In this document: positions 33,466 to 40,824 of the stretch, piece after piece
Layout: each line of letters starts with the position of its first letter
Position numbering within the stretch: the first letter of the stretch is position 1
Assembly: GCA_045128635.1 (NCBI GenBank)
Contig: JBGVRS010000193.1
Location: 1 to 64,000, forward strand
Direction: 5' to 3'
DNA from: HGM12587 sp045128635
GTDB lineage: Bacteria; Bacillota; Clostridia; Lachnospirales; Lachnospiraceae
DNA: 64,000 nt
Position numbers and translations under genes: made by a program
The notes under the pieces: generated by a model
What the model saw: only the letters and a program-made list of their open reading frames with translations
The model's database searches: none
What the model was told of the DNA's origin: nothing

Positions 33466-34308
33466 TTAAGTACCGGAATTTAATATTTTTCGTGCTGCCT
33501 GCATATTGGCGGCTGCGTTCAGCTCTCTGATATTCTGATTGTTGATTTTTAGAGGAACACAACGCTCCAATACTCGGTCATAAATTCTGGCTCTTGCCAG
33601 ATCTTTCGGATGTTTCAGTTCATCCAAGGTCAGATTGGTGGTTACGATCAGCGGTTTCTTGCTTCGATAACGGCTGTCGATCACATTGAATACTTGTTCC
33701 AGAGCAAATTCTGAACTACGCTCAATGCCCAGATCATCAATAATCAGCAGACTGTATTTGTTAAAGCTGTCAATGAACTGGTTTCTGTCATCGGAATACA
33801 TTCCGGTCAACGTATTCAGGATTCTGGAGAAATTGGTCATCAGAACCGGAACACCGTTGTCTAACAGGGCATTTGCAATGCACCCGGCAAAAAAGGATTT
33901 ACCGGTTCCCACATCTCCCCAGAGAAGTAATCCCAAGGAGTTGGATTTCATTTCTTCCCAATGTGCTACATAGTCATGGGCTTTCTGTATTTCCGGATTG
34001 TAGCCTTTATCATTGGCGAAGTTGTAATCATGCAGAGATTTATCCTGCAATCCGTTTGCCCTCAGCCGGGACACCTGCATGAGAAACTCCTGATGCTTGC
34101 GTTTAGCTTCTTCCTTGTCGTATTCCTCCTGCTGACAACGGCAACGAACTGTAGGGAGGAATACTCGTTCCTTCAGTTCAATCCGGTGTTGTCTGGGAGT
34201 ATGACATTTGGAACAATAGACCAGCCCGTCAGCTTCGTTCAGGTATTCATCCTCTGCAAGTTCTCTTGGCTGAAATAGACTATCCACGGTGTTATTGATT
34301 GGTTTCAT
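33466..34308 (-). CDS. DnaC/IstB-like ATP-binding replication protein (helicase loader type)
   Basis: The 280-residue AAA+ protein has an N-terminal zinc-binding region (YCSKCHTPRQH and VRCRCQQEEYD), Walker A LLLWGDVGTGKSFFA (about 130), Walker B LLIIDDLGIE (about 193) and sensor-type TTNLTLDE. It is of the DnaC/DnaI family and would load the replicative helicase at the origin of the excised element. Its ATG overlaps the stop of the RepA-like gene (ATGA), indicating coupled translation of the replication module. Confidence 0.9.
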   Translation of the reverse strand: MKPINNTVDSLFQPRELAEDEYLNEADGLVYCSKCHTPRQHRIELKERVFLPTVRCRCQQEEYDKEEAKRKHQEFLMQVSRLRANGLQDKSLHDYNFANDKGYNPEIQKAHDYVAHWEEMKSNSLGLLLWGDVGTGKSFFAGCIANALLDNGVPVLMTNFSRILNTLTGMYSDDRNQFIDSFNKYSLLIIDDLGIERSSEFALEQVFNVIDSRYRSKKPLIVTTNLTLDELKHPKDLARARIYDRVLERCVPLKINNQNIRELNAAANMQAARKILNSGT

Positions 34309-35024
34309 AGGCTTTCATCCTCCTTACATTCATAGGTTCGTTTGACAGGAACAGGATAATCTTGTAGCGCCCATCTTCGTATGGTGGCTGCATGACTGGC
34401 ATATTGCTTGCCGCTGGATGCCATATACCTGGACAACTTTTCAATGTATTCCTGATAGTGGGGGACTTCGTTTTGTAAAGCGGACAGTTCCTCTGTGGTC
34501 AAGAAAACATTTTGATAAGAACCATAAGCTGTACGATTTTCCTTACTCTCTGAATTTGTTCTTTTTATATTGTTCTTCTCTTTATTACTACCGGACAGTT
34601 TTCTGTCTGTTACAGAGACAGTTTTCTTTCTATCAGTAGGACAGTTTTCCGTCTGTCTTACGGAAAGATTTCTGTCCGTCTGTGTCAGCGTTTCCGGTGG
34701 CACTCTTACATAAATCCTGTTCGGAAATCCGGCACCCTGACGTTTTCGTACAATCAGAGATTCTTTTTCCAGAGCTGTCAACGCAGTTTTAATGGACATT
34801 TCGCTTTTGTGCATAACTTCTGCCAGATTCTTGATGGGAAAGAGAATGAACACATGACCTTGGTCATCCGTCCATCCATCATTTTTCTGTGACAGCCTTG
34901 TTCGGTCGAGCAAAATTGTATAGAGAATTTTTGCAGTTTCGCTCAGTCCTTCCTTGTCCAGTAAAAATCTTGGGAATGCCATATAGGGCGGTATCAGGCT
35001 ATCCTGTGTCAGAAATTGTGTCAT
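34305..35024 (-). CDS. Replication initiator protein A-like (RepA N-terminal domain)
   Basis: The 239-residue protein begins with the RepA_N winged-helix pattern: PPYMAFPRFLLDKEGLSET, AKILYTILLDRTRLSQKNDGW, then a helix-turn-helix (IKNLAEVMHKSEMSIKTALTALEKE). A low-complexity middle and a second helical domain (TEELSALQNEVPHYQEYIEKL) follow. RepA_N proteins initiate theta replication of low-copy Firmicute plasmids and some integrative elements, usually binding iterons within their own gene. It starts the rep operon, with GGAAGGAGGTG before the ATG. Confidence 0.87.
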   Translation of the reverse strand: MTQFLTQDSLIPPYMAFPRFLLDKEGLSETAKILYTILLDRTRLSQKNDGWTDDQGHVFILFPIKNLAEVMHKSEMSIKTALTALEKESLIVRKRQGAGFPNRIYVRVPPETLTQTDRNLSVRQTENCPTDRKKTVSVTDRKLSGSNKEKNNIKRTNSESKENRTAYGSYQNVFLTTEELSALQNEVPHYQEYIEKLSRYMASSGKQYASHAATIRRWALQDYPVPVKRTYECKEDESL

Positions 35025-35063
35025 GTGTTCACCTCCTTCCTGTGAGATCAGCTTGGAGAAGAA

Positions 35064-35435
35064 TTATTCTCCAAGGAAATCCCAATCCAGTTCTGCATCC
35101 GGTTCCTGCTGTGTGGCCGGAGCTACTGCAACAGGCACTTGCGAAAATCCTGCCATACAGCCTGCAAGAAAGACCGGAAGTGTTTTTTCCATAGCACTTT
35201 CTACAGAGGAAACAATCTGATTTACAAATCGTTCCTCACGTTCTCTGGTTTCCAGATATGGGTCATCCTGGCTGCGGTAATAGCGGTCAAAATACTCCAC
35301 CAGAGCCACGGCAATCACATTGCTATAGGACTTGAAGTGCTGCTTGTCCATGGTCTGAAGATAATGCCATGCTCGCATCTGCGTATCTTTTTCTAAATTG
35401 AAGCGAAGGTTTGTGCTGCGGATATTCTCGCTCAT
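35064..35435 (-). CDS. ParR-like partition partner of ParM
   Basis: The 123-residue protein starts with a ribbon-helix-helix-like segment (NIRSTNLRFNLEKDTQMRAW, YSNVIAVALVEYFDRYY) and ends with a Pro/Ala-rich, acidic tail that could contact actin-like filaments. It begins three bases after the ParM-like stop codon. ParR proteins bind centromere repeats and cap ParM filaments; identification rests on size, ribbon-helix-helix pattern and linkage to the parM-like gene. Confidence 0.72.
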   Translation of the reverse strand: MSENIRSTNLRFNLEKDTQMRAWHYLQTMDKQHFKSYSNVIAVALVEYFDRYYRSQDDPYLETREREERFVNQIVSSVESAMEKTLPVFLAGCMAGFSQVPVAVAPATQQEPDAELDWDFLGE

Positions 35436-35438
35436 GGC

Positions 35439-36356
35439 TTACTCCTTCCTGCGAAGGCTGGCAAAGGCGAGATATTCATAACCCTTGGCTGTCGCACAAA
35501 CATCATCCAAAATAGTCACTCGGCTTTCATCATACTGTCCGAAGTGCTTGACCAGACAACCGCCACCACCCACGATATACAGTCGCATCAGATCCGGATT
35601 GTATTCATAGCGTCTGAGCGTTGCGAAAATGTCAGTCACATAACGCTTGGCTACGGATGTGATACAGTCCAGATACGGCCTGCTGATGTCAGCAGTTCCG
35701 AAACGAAGTACCTGTTCAATAGTGGATTCTTCGATTTTCACGCCGAAACTGTCCAGTACCGTATTCTTGGCGGCAATCATACACTGATTGACACCAAACT
35801 TTTCAGTCCAACAACGGCTTTCTACAGCCTTTTTGTTGTTGATATATAGAATGTTCACGGTGCCGTTTCCGATGTCTGCCAGAAGATTGGTTTCTTTGAA
35901 ATCTCCCAAACGACTGACAATGGCAGGGTATCCCTGTGGAAACAGACTGCATCCAACAAAACAGATATGGTAGTCCTTGCCGTTGAAACGGAAATCCACT
36001 TCCTTATTGCGGAGCAGATAGTTTCGGAAATCCTCACGCTGTTTACGAATCCAGGTCAGCGGCAGACCGGCAGCCAAATGTACATCAGCTTCACGGATGC
36101 CGTATACATTCAGTTCTCTGGCGATTGCCATAAGGGTCAGAATGTAGTAGTCCTCATCCATAGCTTTGTCTGCGATAAATTCCTTGTGACCTTCCCCGAT
36201 GCGGTAATAGATACCGCCATATTCCAGAATGTTTCCGGAGAAGATCGGCTCTGTTTCATAGGCGGTCACTCCGGTAGGTGTAACTGTGTTGACTGTCTTG
36301 ATGTTACCGTAACCATGATCCACGGCAATGATTTTGATGTTGTTCAGTTCTCTCAT
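35439..36356 (-). CDS. ParM/StbA-type actin-like plasmid segregation ATPase
   Basis: The 305-residue protein has actin-fold motifs: phosphate-1 IIAVDHGYGNIKT (about 8-20), phosphate-2 TNLLADIGNGTVNILYI (about 165), and the adenosine motif YIVGGGGCLVKHFG (about 270). It would form dynamic filaments that push element copies apart, which implies a low-copy extrachromosomal stage. GGAGGTACAGACTAA precedes the ATG. Phased 11-bp repeats and a long inverted repeat just upstream are candidate partition sites. Confidence 0.88.
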   Translation of the reverse strand: MRELNNIKIIAVDHGYGNIKTVNTVTPTGVTAYETEPIFSGNILEYGGIYYRIGEGHKEFIADKAMDEDYYILTLMAIARELNVYGIREADVHLAAGLPLTWIRKQREDFRNYLLRNKEVDFRFNGKDYHICFVGCSLFPQGYPAIVSRLGDFKETNLLADIGNGTVNILYINNKKAVESRCWTEKFGVNQCMIAAKNTVLDSFGVKIEESTIEQVLRFGTADISRPYLDCITSVAKRYVTDIFATLRRYEYNPDLMRLYIVGGGGCLVKHFGQYDESRVTILDDVCATAKGYEYLAFASLRRKE

Positions 36357-36400
36357 TTAGTCTGTACCTCCTTGTGTTTGTTTGCGTTCATAAAAATGCC

Positions 36401-36486
36401 CCCTTTCAGTAGAATTGCTTTGAAGTAGCACCGGATTTTAGAATTTGGTGCTGTTTTCATTGCAATTTCATTCTACTGAAAGAGGG
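36401..36486. repeat. Long interrupted inverted repeat upstream of parM
   Basis: CTTTCAGTAGAA (36403-36414) is the exact complement of TTCTACTGAAAG (36471-36482). Inside it AGCACC (36427-36432) pairs with GGTGCT (36447-36452). The structure could be a cruciform, a regulatory RNA hairpin or part of a partition or replication site. Confidence 0.8.
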
Positions 36487-36496
36487 TGGAAAACAC

Positions 36497-36529
36497 ATTG
36501 AGCGTGGATTGAGTGGAAATTGAGCAAAA
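36497..36529 (+). repeat. Three 11-bp phased direct repeats (ATTGAG), candidate parC site
   Basis: ATTGAG occurs at 36497, 36508 and 36519, exactly 11 bases apart, in an otherwise non-coding stretch upstream of parM-parR. Partition centromeres bound by ParR, such as R1 parC, consist of 11-bp direct repeats in this position. A second array of the same type is at 43160-43187. Confidence 0.65.
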
Positions 36530-36564
36530 AAAGAAAAGCAGCCACACACCGTAGTGCATGACTG

Positions 36565-37650
36565 CTATGTAATAGTATTATCTGTTTTTAGTAATCCGCT
36601 ATTTCTCAGGTTTTCTTCAAGTTCAGGAAACAGTTCGTCAGGAATTTCAATTAGTTTGCCAGTCATATCACAGACGAAATCATTCTCAACTTCAGTAAAA
36701 TCAATCTTTCTAACAGATACATTTTCATCGCAACGAATTTTTATATTGACGTCTTCTCCTGGTTTGTAACTATCACTCAAAACAGGGATTACAATTGTAT
36801 GCCATTTCATCTGGATTGCAAATAATAATTTTGGTTCCAATCCAATTTCGTCGTTCCGTTTAAGTAAACAAACATTTACACCATTTGGTATGGAGGCGCT
36901 TAATAAACACACTTCCACCCCAAAATTTGGAAGGTATTTAAAATATTCCTGTCTATCATTCTCAGATAATCCTGGAACTATTTCGTTACCGTCATCGTCA
37001 CAGAATGGCTTTAATGACAGAGCTAAATACAATTTACAAAATTCTTCCTGATAATACTTTATTTCACTTTGTGGTAGTATTGTATATGCCATCTTCAATA
37101 GCGAAGCATAAACTAAATGTGAATCATAATTTTGTCTTGGAATTGATAAGCGAAATCCATCATTCGTTTTTGTTAGTCTTCCTGCCCCACGTTTCTCAAT
37201 AAGCATATTATACACTTCAAATAAATCACTTTGAAAAACAGGTACATTTTTCCTTTGCTCAAATCTATATGACTCATATGAATCTTGTTTATCTACTGGC
37301 ATATCTTTTGCAACATTTCTGGATTTTCCCTTTCCGTACACCTCATTTACTATTCTATAAGGCATAATAAACTTTCCCAAATGATTCTCGGCAATTTCTC
37401 CAAATAGATGATTGCAATCATAACATTCACAAAAATTAATAAGAGCTTTATTGCCGACACATTCAGATATTGCGTGTGCTACATCTTTCTTTTTCCACTT
37501 TGGAAAAGGCTTTTTACAAAACATACATCTCACATTTTTTTGCTCATTCAAACCATGAACTTCTTGCTTACTCTTTTTATCATCAATGTTGTCATATTCA
37601 ATTAGAATTTGATACTCCGGAAAGCACTCCAGAATCCAATTCATGTTCAT
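36565..37650 (-). CDS. HNH_5-type endonuclease-domain protein
   Basis: The protein of about 361 residues has an N-terminal zinc-finger HNH module: VRCMFCKKPFPKWKKKDVAH, then AISECVGNKALINFCECYDCN and HLFG. This matches the HNH_5 pattern with paired cysteines and the central His. The remaining 250 residues are not recognised; they include NGVNVCLLKRNDEIG and a beta-rich C-terminal domain. Proteins of this type occur on mobile elements and may act as nucleases in defence, but this is inference. It stands alone, and the start codon among three nearby ATGs is uncertain. Confidence 0.7.
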   Translation of the reverse strand: MNMNWILECFPEYQILIEYDNIDDKKSKQEVHGLNEQKNVRCMFCKKPFPKWKKKDVAHAISECVGNKALINFCECYDCNHLFGEIAENHLGKFIMPYRIVNEVYGKGKSRNVAKDMPVDKQDSYESYRFEQRKNVPVFQSDLFEVYNMLIEKRGAGRLTKTNDGFRLSIPRQNYDSHLVYASLLKMAYTILPQSEIKYYQEEFCKLYLALSLKPFCDDDGNEIVPGLSENDRQEYFKYLPNFGVEVCLLSASIPNGVNVCLLKRNDEIGLEPKLLFAIQMKWHTIVIPVLSDSYKPGEDVNIKIRCDENVSVRKIDFTEVENDFVCDMTGKLIEIPDELFPELEENLRNSGLLKTDNTIT

Positions 37651-37791
37651 AATGCTCACCATCCTAACATGTAATTTCTATATATCACACATTTTTGGAG
37701 AGACTCCAGCAACTTTATTTCTTTTTCTATGTAAAGGCAACCCAAAGATTGCCACAGACATCATGCTATATAAATTTACCAATTACTACAT

Positions 37792-39087
37792 TTATTTTTC
37801 AAGACATTCTGGTTCAAGCAGAAAATCGTAAATATTTACAGTCAGAATACCATACTCATCGTAATGTGGCTGAACTATGTCTTTGGTAACAACGATTTTC
37901 TTAAAAGAATCATCAATCTTTCTAAACGGTCTAATTTCCTGAGTACGCTTCGTTTCATCTGGTAGTGAGTATGCAGACTGGATATAGTACCTGGACGAAC
38001 CAAGGTTGCATACAAAATCAACTTCAAGTTGTTTACGAATAACCTTACCTTCCTGATCTCTTTCTGCAATCGGTATTACACCTACATCCACGCTGTAGCC
38101 ACGCATACGCAATTCATTGTAGATCACGTTTTCCATAGAATGGGTCTGCTCAAATTGACGGAAATTGATTCTTGCGTTGCGAAGCCCAAGATCAGAAAAA
38201 TAATATTTCTTTGGAGTCTCAATATATGCCTTTCCCTTAATATCATATCGCTGCGCCGATTCGATCAAGAAAGAATCCTCAAAACAATCCAGATATTTTT
38301 TTATAGTCTTAGAAGTAATTTTAGACTTCTTAACAGTTTTGAATGTGTTCTTTAACTTTTCAGGATTTGTCAGAGAACCAATGGCAGAAGAAAGGATATT
38401 AAGCAGATCTTCCAGTTCGCCAATATTCTTGATGCGGTTGCGTTTGAAAATATCTCTGATATATATTTCGCTGAATAGATTTTGCAATGCCGCAGCCTTA
38501 TCGCTGACACCTTCACGAAGAACAACCAAAGGAATGCCACCGTAGAGCATATATTCCGACAATCCCATGTATTTATCGCCTTTATATACCGACATAAATT
38601 CTGCGAAGCTCAGTGGATACATATGAACTTCATCTCCACGTCCAGCAAACTCTGTCACAATATCTTTAGACAGAAATTTCGCATTACTTCCAGTTACGAA
38701 AATATCCATATTGTCTTTGCGAAGATAACCGTTTAATACGGATTCAAAGCAGTCCATCAATTGTACTTCATCCAAAAGCAAATAATACATTCCATCGGCA
38801 GTAACCTTAGAACGGATATATGCCATAAATTTCTCAGGATCAACTCCTCGTTTTTCTTTTTCAATCTGAATAAGGTTTTCACCAATCAAATACAGATCAT
38901 CCGCAGAGTCAAAAGCAAAACGAATGATATGGTCAGCTTCTACTCCTGATTCAAGCAAATGATTGTAGAAAATATTATTCAACAGGTAAGACTTTCCACA
39001 CCTACGAATACCGGTAATCACCTTAATTAGTCCGTTATTCTTTCTTTTAATCAATTTATCCAAATAAAAATCTCTGCGAATTACCAT
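37792..39087 (-). CDS. AAA+ ATPase with C-terminal DUF4143 (nuclease-like) domain
   Basis: The 431-residue protein has Walker A VITGIRRCGKSYLL (about 22), Walker B MYYLLLDEVQLMD (about 98), a sensor region DIFVTGSNAKFLS, and the DUF4143 part after residue 200 (NPEKLKNTFKTVKKSKITSK, YYFSDLGLRNARINFRQ, ELEVDFVC-like QLEVDFVCN). This family is very frequent in gut Clostridia and Bacteroidetes, with poorly understood roles. TAAGGAGG precedes the ATG. The ribosome site sits in one copy of a 28-bp direct repeat. Confidence 0.92.
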   Translation of the reverse strand: MVIRRDFYLDKLIKRKNNGLIKVITGIRRCGKSYLLNNIFYNHLLESGVEADHIIRFAFDSADDLYLIGENLIQIEKEKRGVDPEKFMAYIRSKVTADGMYYLLLDEVQLMDCFESVLNGYLRKDNMDIFVTGSNAKFLSKDIVTEFAGRGDEVHMYPLSFAEFMSVYKGDKYMGLSEYMLYGGIPLVVLREGVSDKAAALQNLFSEIYIRDIFKRNRIKNIGELEDLLNILSSAIGSLTNPEKLKNTFKTVKKSKITSKTIKKYLDCFEDSFLIESAQRYDIKGKAYIETPKKYYFSDLGLRNARINFRQFEQTHSMENVIYNELRMRGYSVDVGVIPIAERDQEGKVIRKQLEVDFVCNLGSSRYYIQSAYSLPDETKRTQEIRPFRKIDDSFKKIVVTKDIVQPHYDEYGILTVNIYDFLLEPECLEK

Positions 39088-39099
39088 ATGGCAGCCTCC

Positions 39100-39211
39100 T
39101 TAGGAAAGATTTTTGCAAATTGATACATTTTTCTGTTCTATATTACCATATCAACATTTTCTAATCAATATGTATAGGCTGTTTTAGGAAAGATTTTTGC
39201 AACTTGATACA
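39100..39211. repeat. 28-bp direct repeat pair upstream of the DUF4143 ATPase
   Basis: TTAGGAAAGATTTTTGCAAA (plus eight more bases) at 39100-39127 recurs at 39184-39211 with one difference, an 84-base period. The copy next to the gene supplies part of its ribosome binding site. It may be a duplicated leader or regulator site. Confidence 0.8.
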
Positions 39212-39349
39212 AAATTCCGTCCTAAATAGTGTTATATGATTGATCAGAGTGTATTATTCCATCTCATTTCAACTGAATTGAATCCGAATGGAGCAATACT
39301 ATTAATTGGAACGCAAAATAGCCCTGCTATTACACAGAGCTATCCTTGC

Positions 39350-39685
39350 TTATTTAACAACTATTCTTTCATTACTTCTACACGGTGAATTAAGACACAT
39401 TACCACCGTTAACGGATCAATGTTATATTCTGTCGCAATAATATGTGCATCTACCATTACAGATATTTCCCATGCAGAATCAATTTCACCTTTCGGAATT
39501 TTGATTCGTCGCTTTTGGTCATATTCCTCAAAAGCTCTCTTAATGCTTATTCGCTGGCTGGCGTTTAATAAATTAAACTGCTTTAACGCCACCATAGGCA
39601 TAATCCTGCTTTTAGCAAACATATTCGATACAGTTACCCATTTTACAAAATCTTTCTGGGATTTGAACACTATTTTATTTTTCAT
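39350..39685 (-). CDS. Hypothetical small protein, third gene of the STAND-SIR2 operon
   Basis: The 111-residue basic protein (SQKDFVKWVTVSNMFAKSRI at the start, AFEEYDQKRRIKIPKGEID in the middle) has no family I recognise. It overlaps the stop of the SIR2-like gene by 11 bases and has GGGAGG before its ATG, so it is co-translated. As part of this operon it may be an accessory or self-protection protein; that is inference. Confidence 0.65.
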   Translation of the reverse strand: MKNKIVFKSQKDFVKWVTVSNMFAKSRIMPMVALKQFNLLNASQRISIKRAFEEYDQKRRIKIPKGEIDSAWEISVMVDAHIIATEYNIDPLTVVMCLNSPCRSNERIVVK

Positions 39686-40808
39686 AACAATCCTCCCAAA
39701 AATTTTTTACAGATAAAAATCGAAGTTTCCCTTGAGCATTAAGTGCAGGAAGCAATTCTTTAATCATGTCACAATCACTCTCGTTAAAGTAATAGTAGAC
39801 ACATTCATCAATATTAGATGCATTTACCGATTCAAATATATGGAAATCATTCCATGGAGATAATCCTAATATTTCTAATGTACCCGTAATGTTCTTAAAG
39901 ATATCGAAATGGTAATTATCAGAAAAAGTCAATGAAGGATTAGCTGCTTTAAGCTGAATAGCATACCCCATATTTGCAGTCAACTTATTTGTCTCAAGCG
40001 TCCAACTATCAACATCTTGTTTAATTTTAGGGTCATTATTATAAGCCATTGCCATTTTCTCAACAGCACTATTTGCTTGCGGGATTTGTTTGATTTGTAA
40101 TTCTTTGTATGCCCCGCTATGTGTGGTAAGAGCATTTGAGTACAGATAAAAATAATTTTCATCTATTTCTATTTCTTTTATTGGCGCATCCGGGAGCTGG
40201 TTTCTAAATGAATCCAGAAGATATACGTCACTTTTCTTATCAAATTGACCATGTATATGGTATGCTTGCTTATGTGTCGCTGACTCAAGGTTTGAATCGT
40301 AGTTTGTAGTAAATATGTTGTCAAACCCCATTAAATAATCAACGAAGCGCTTTGGATATTCTTGATATAATGTATTAAGTTTTCCATCATTGTATGTTGC
40401 ATATAAATATGCAATTCTCATCGCTTCTCTGACATAATATTGTTCTGGATTTTGGGTGTTAGTTTTATGGCATACCAAATCATGAATTAGATAATAGTCT
40501 TCGAATCCAATATCTGTTATTCGTAATGTATTAATTTTATCCTTATATTGTTTTTTGAAAGACTTCAAAGATTCATCTTCTGCAGAGCAATTTGTGAAAT
40601 TATCGTATTTATTTTCTAAGATATCTCTTGCTTCTAAAAATAATTGCCCGATATAGTTTTTCAGCAAATACGGAAAATTTACGATGATATGAGATGGGAA
40701 ATCATCTCTATCGCAATTTTTCAAAATTCTCAATACTATTTGCTGTGTAGTATAATCAGTTTTATTAAACTGAATATTGATACCGTTTCCAACAAGTAGA
40801 TTATTCAT
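39675..40808 (-). CDS. SIR2-like domain protein (putative NAD+-hydrolysing defence effector)
   Basis: The 377-residue protein begins with a nucleotide-binding strand-loop MNNLLVGNGINIQF. It contains IFTTNYDSNLE (168-171 TNYD), YHIHGQF (184-187 HIHG) and LEILGLSPWNDFHIF (315-321). This series is characteristic of bacterial SIR2-like/AbiH-type proteins in which Asn, Asp and His residues form the NAD site. Many act in anti-phage defence by depleting NAD+. It lies 17 bases downstream of a STAND NTPase gene, a pairing that suggests a sensor-effector module. Confidence 0.75.
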   Translation of the reverse strand: MNNLLVGNGINIQFNKTDYTTQQIVLRILKNCDRDDFPSHIIVNFPYLLKNYIGQLFLEARDILENKYDNFTNCSAEDESLKSFKKQYKDKINTLRITDIGFEDYYLIHDLVCHKTNTQNPEQYYVREAMRIAYLYATYNDGKLNTLYQEYPKRFVDYLMGFDNIFTTNYDSNLESATHKQAYHIHGQFDKKSDVYLLDSFRNQLPDAPIKEIEIDENYFYLYSNALTTHSGAYKELQIKQIPQANSAVEKMAMAYNNDPKIKQDVDSWTLETNKLTANMGYAIQLKAANPSLTFSDNYHFDIFKNITGTLEILGLSPWNDFHIFESVNASNIDECVYYYFNESDCDMIKELLPALNAQGKLRFLSVKNFWEDCYEK

Positions 40809-40824
40809 ATAACTTTATTTTCTC

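Noticed and set aside
39306..39716. Plus-strand frame of 136 codons opposite the third gene of the STAND operon
   Set aside because: The minus-strand gene has a proper ribosome site and operon overlap; the plus-strand frame does not.
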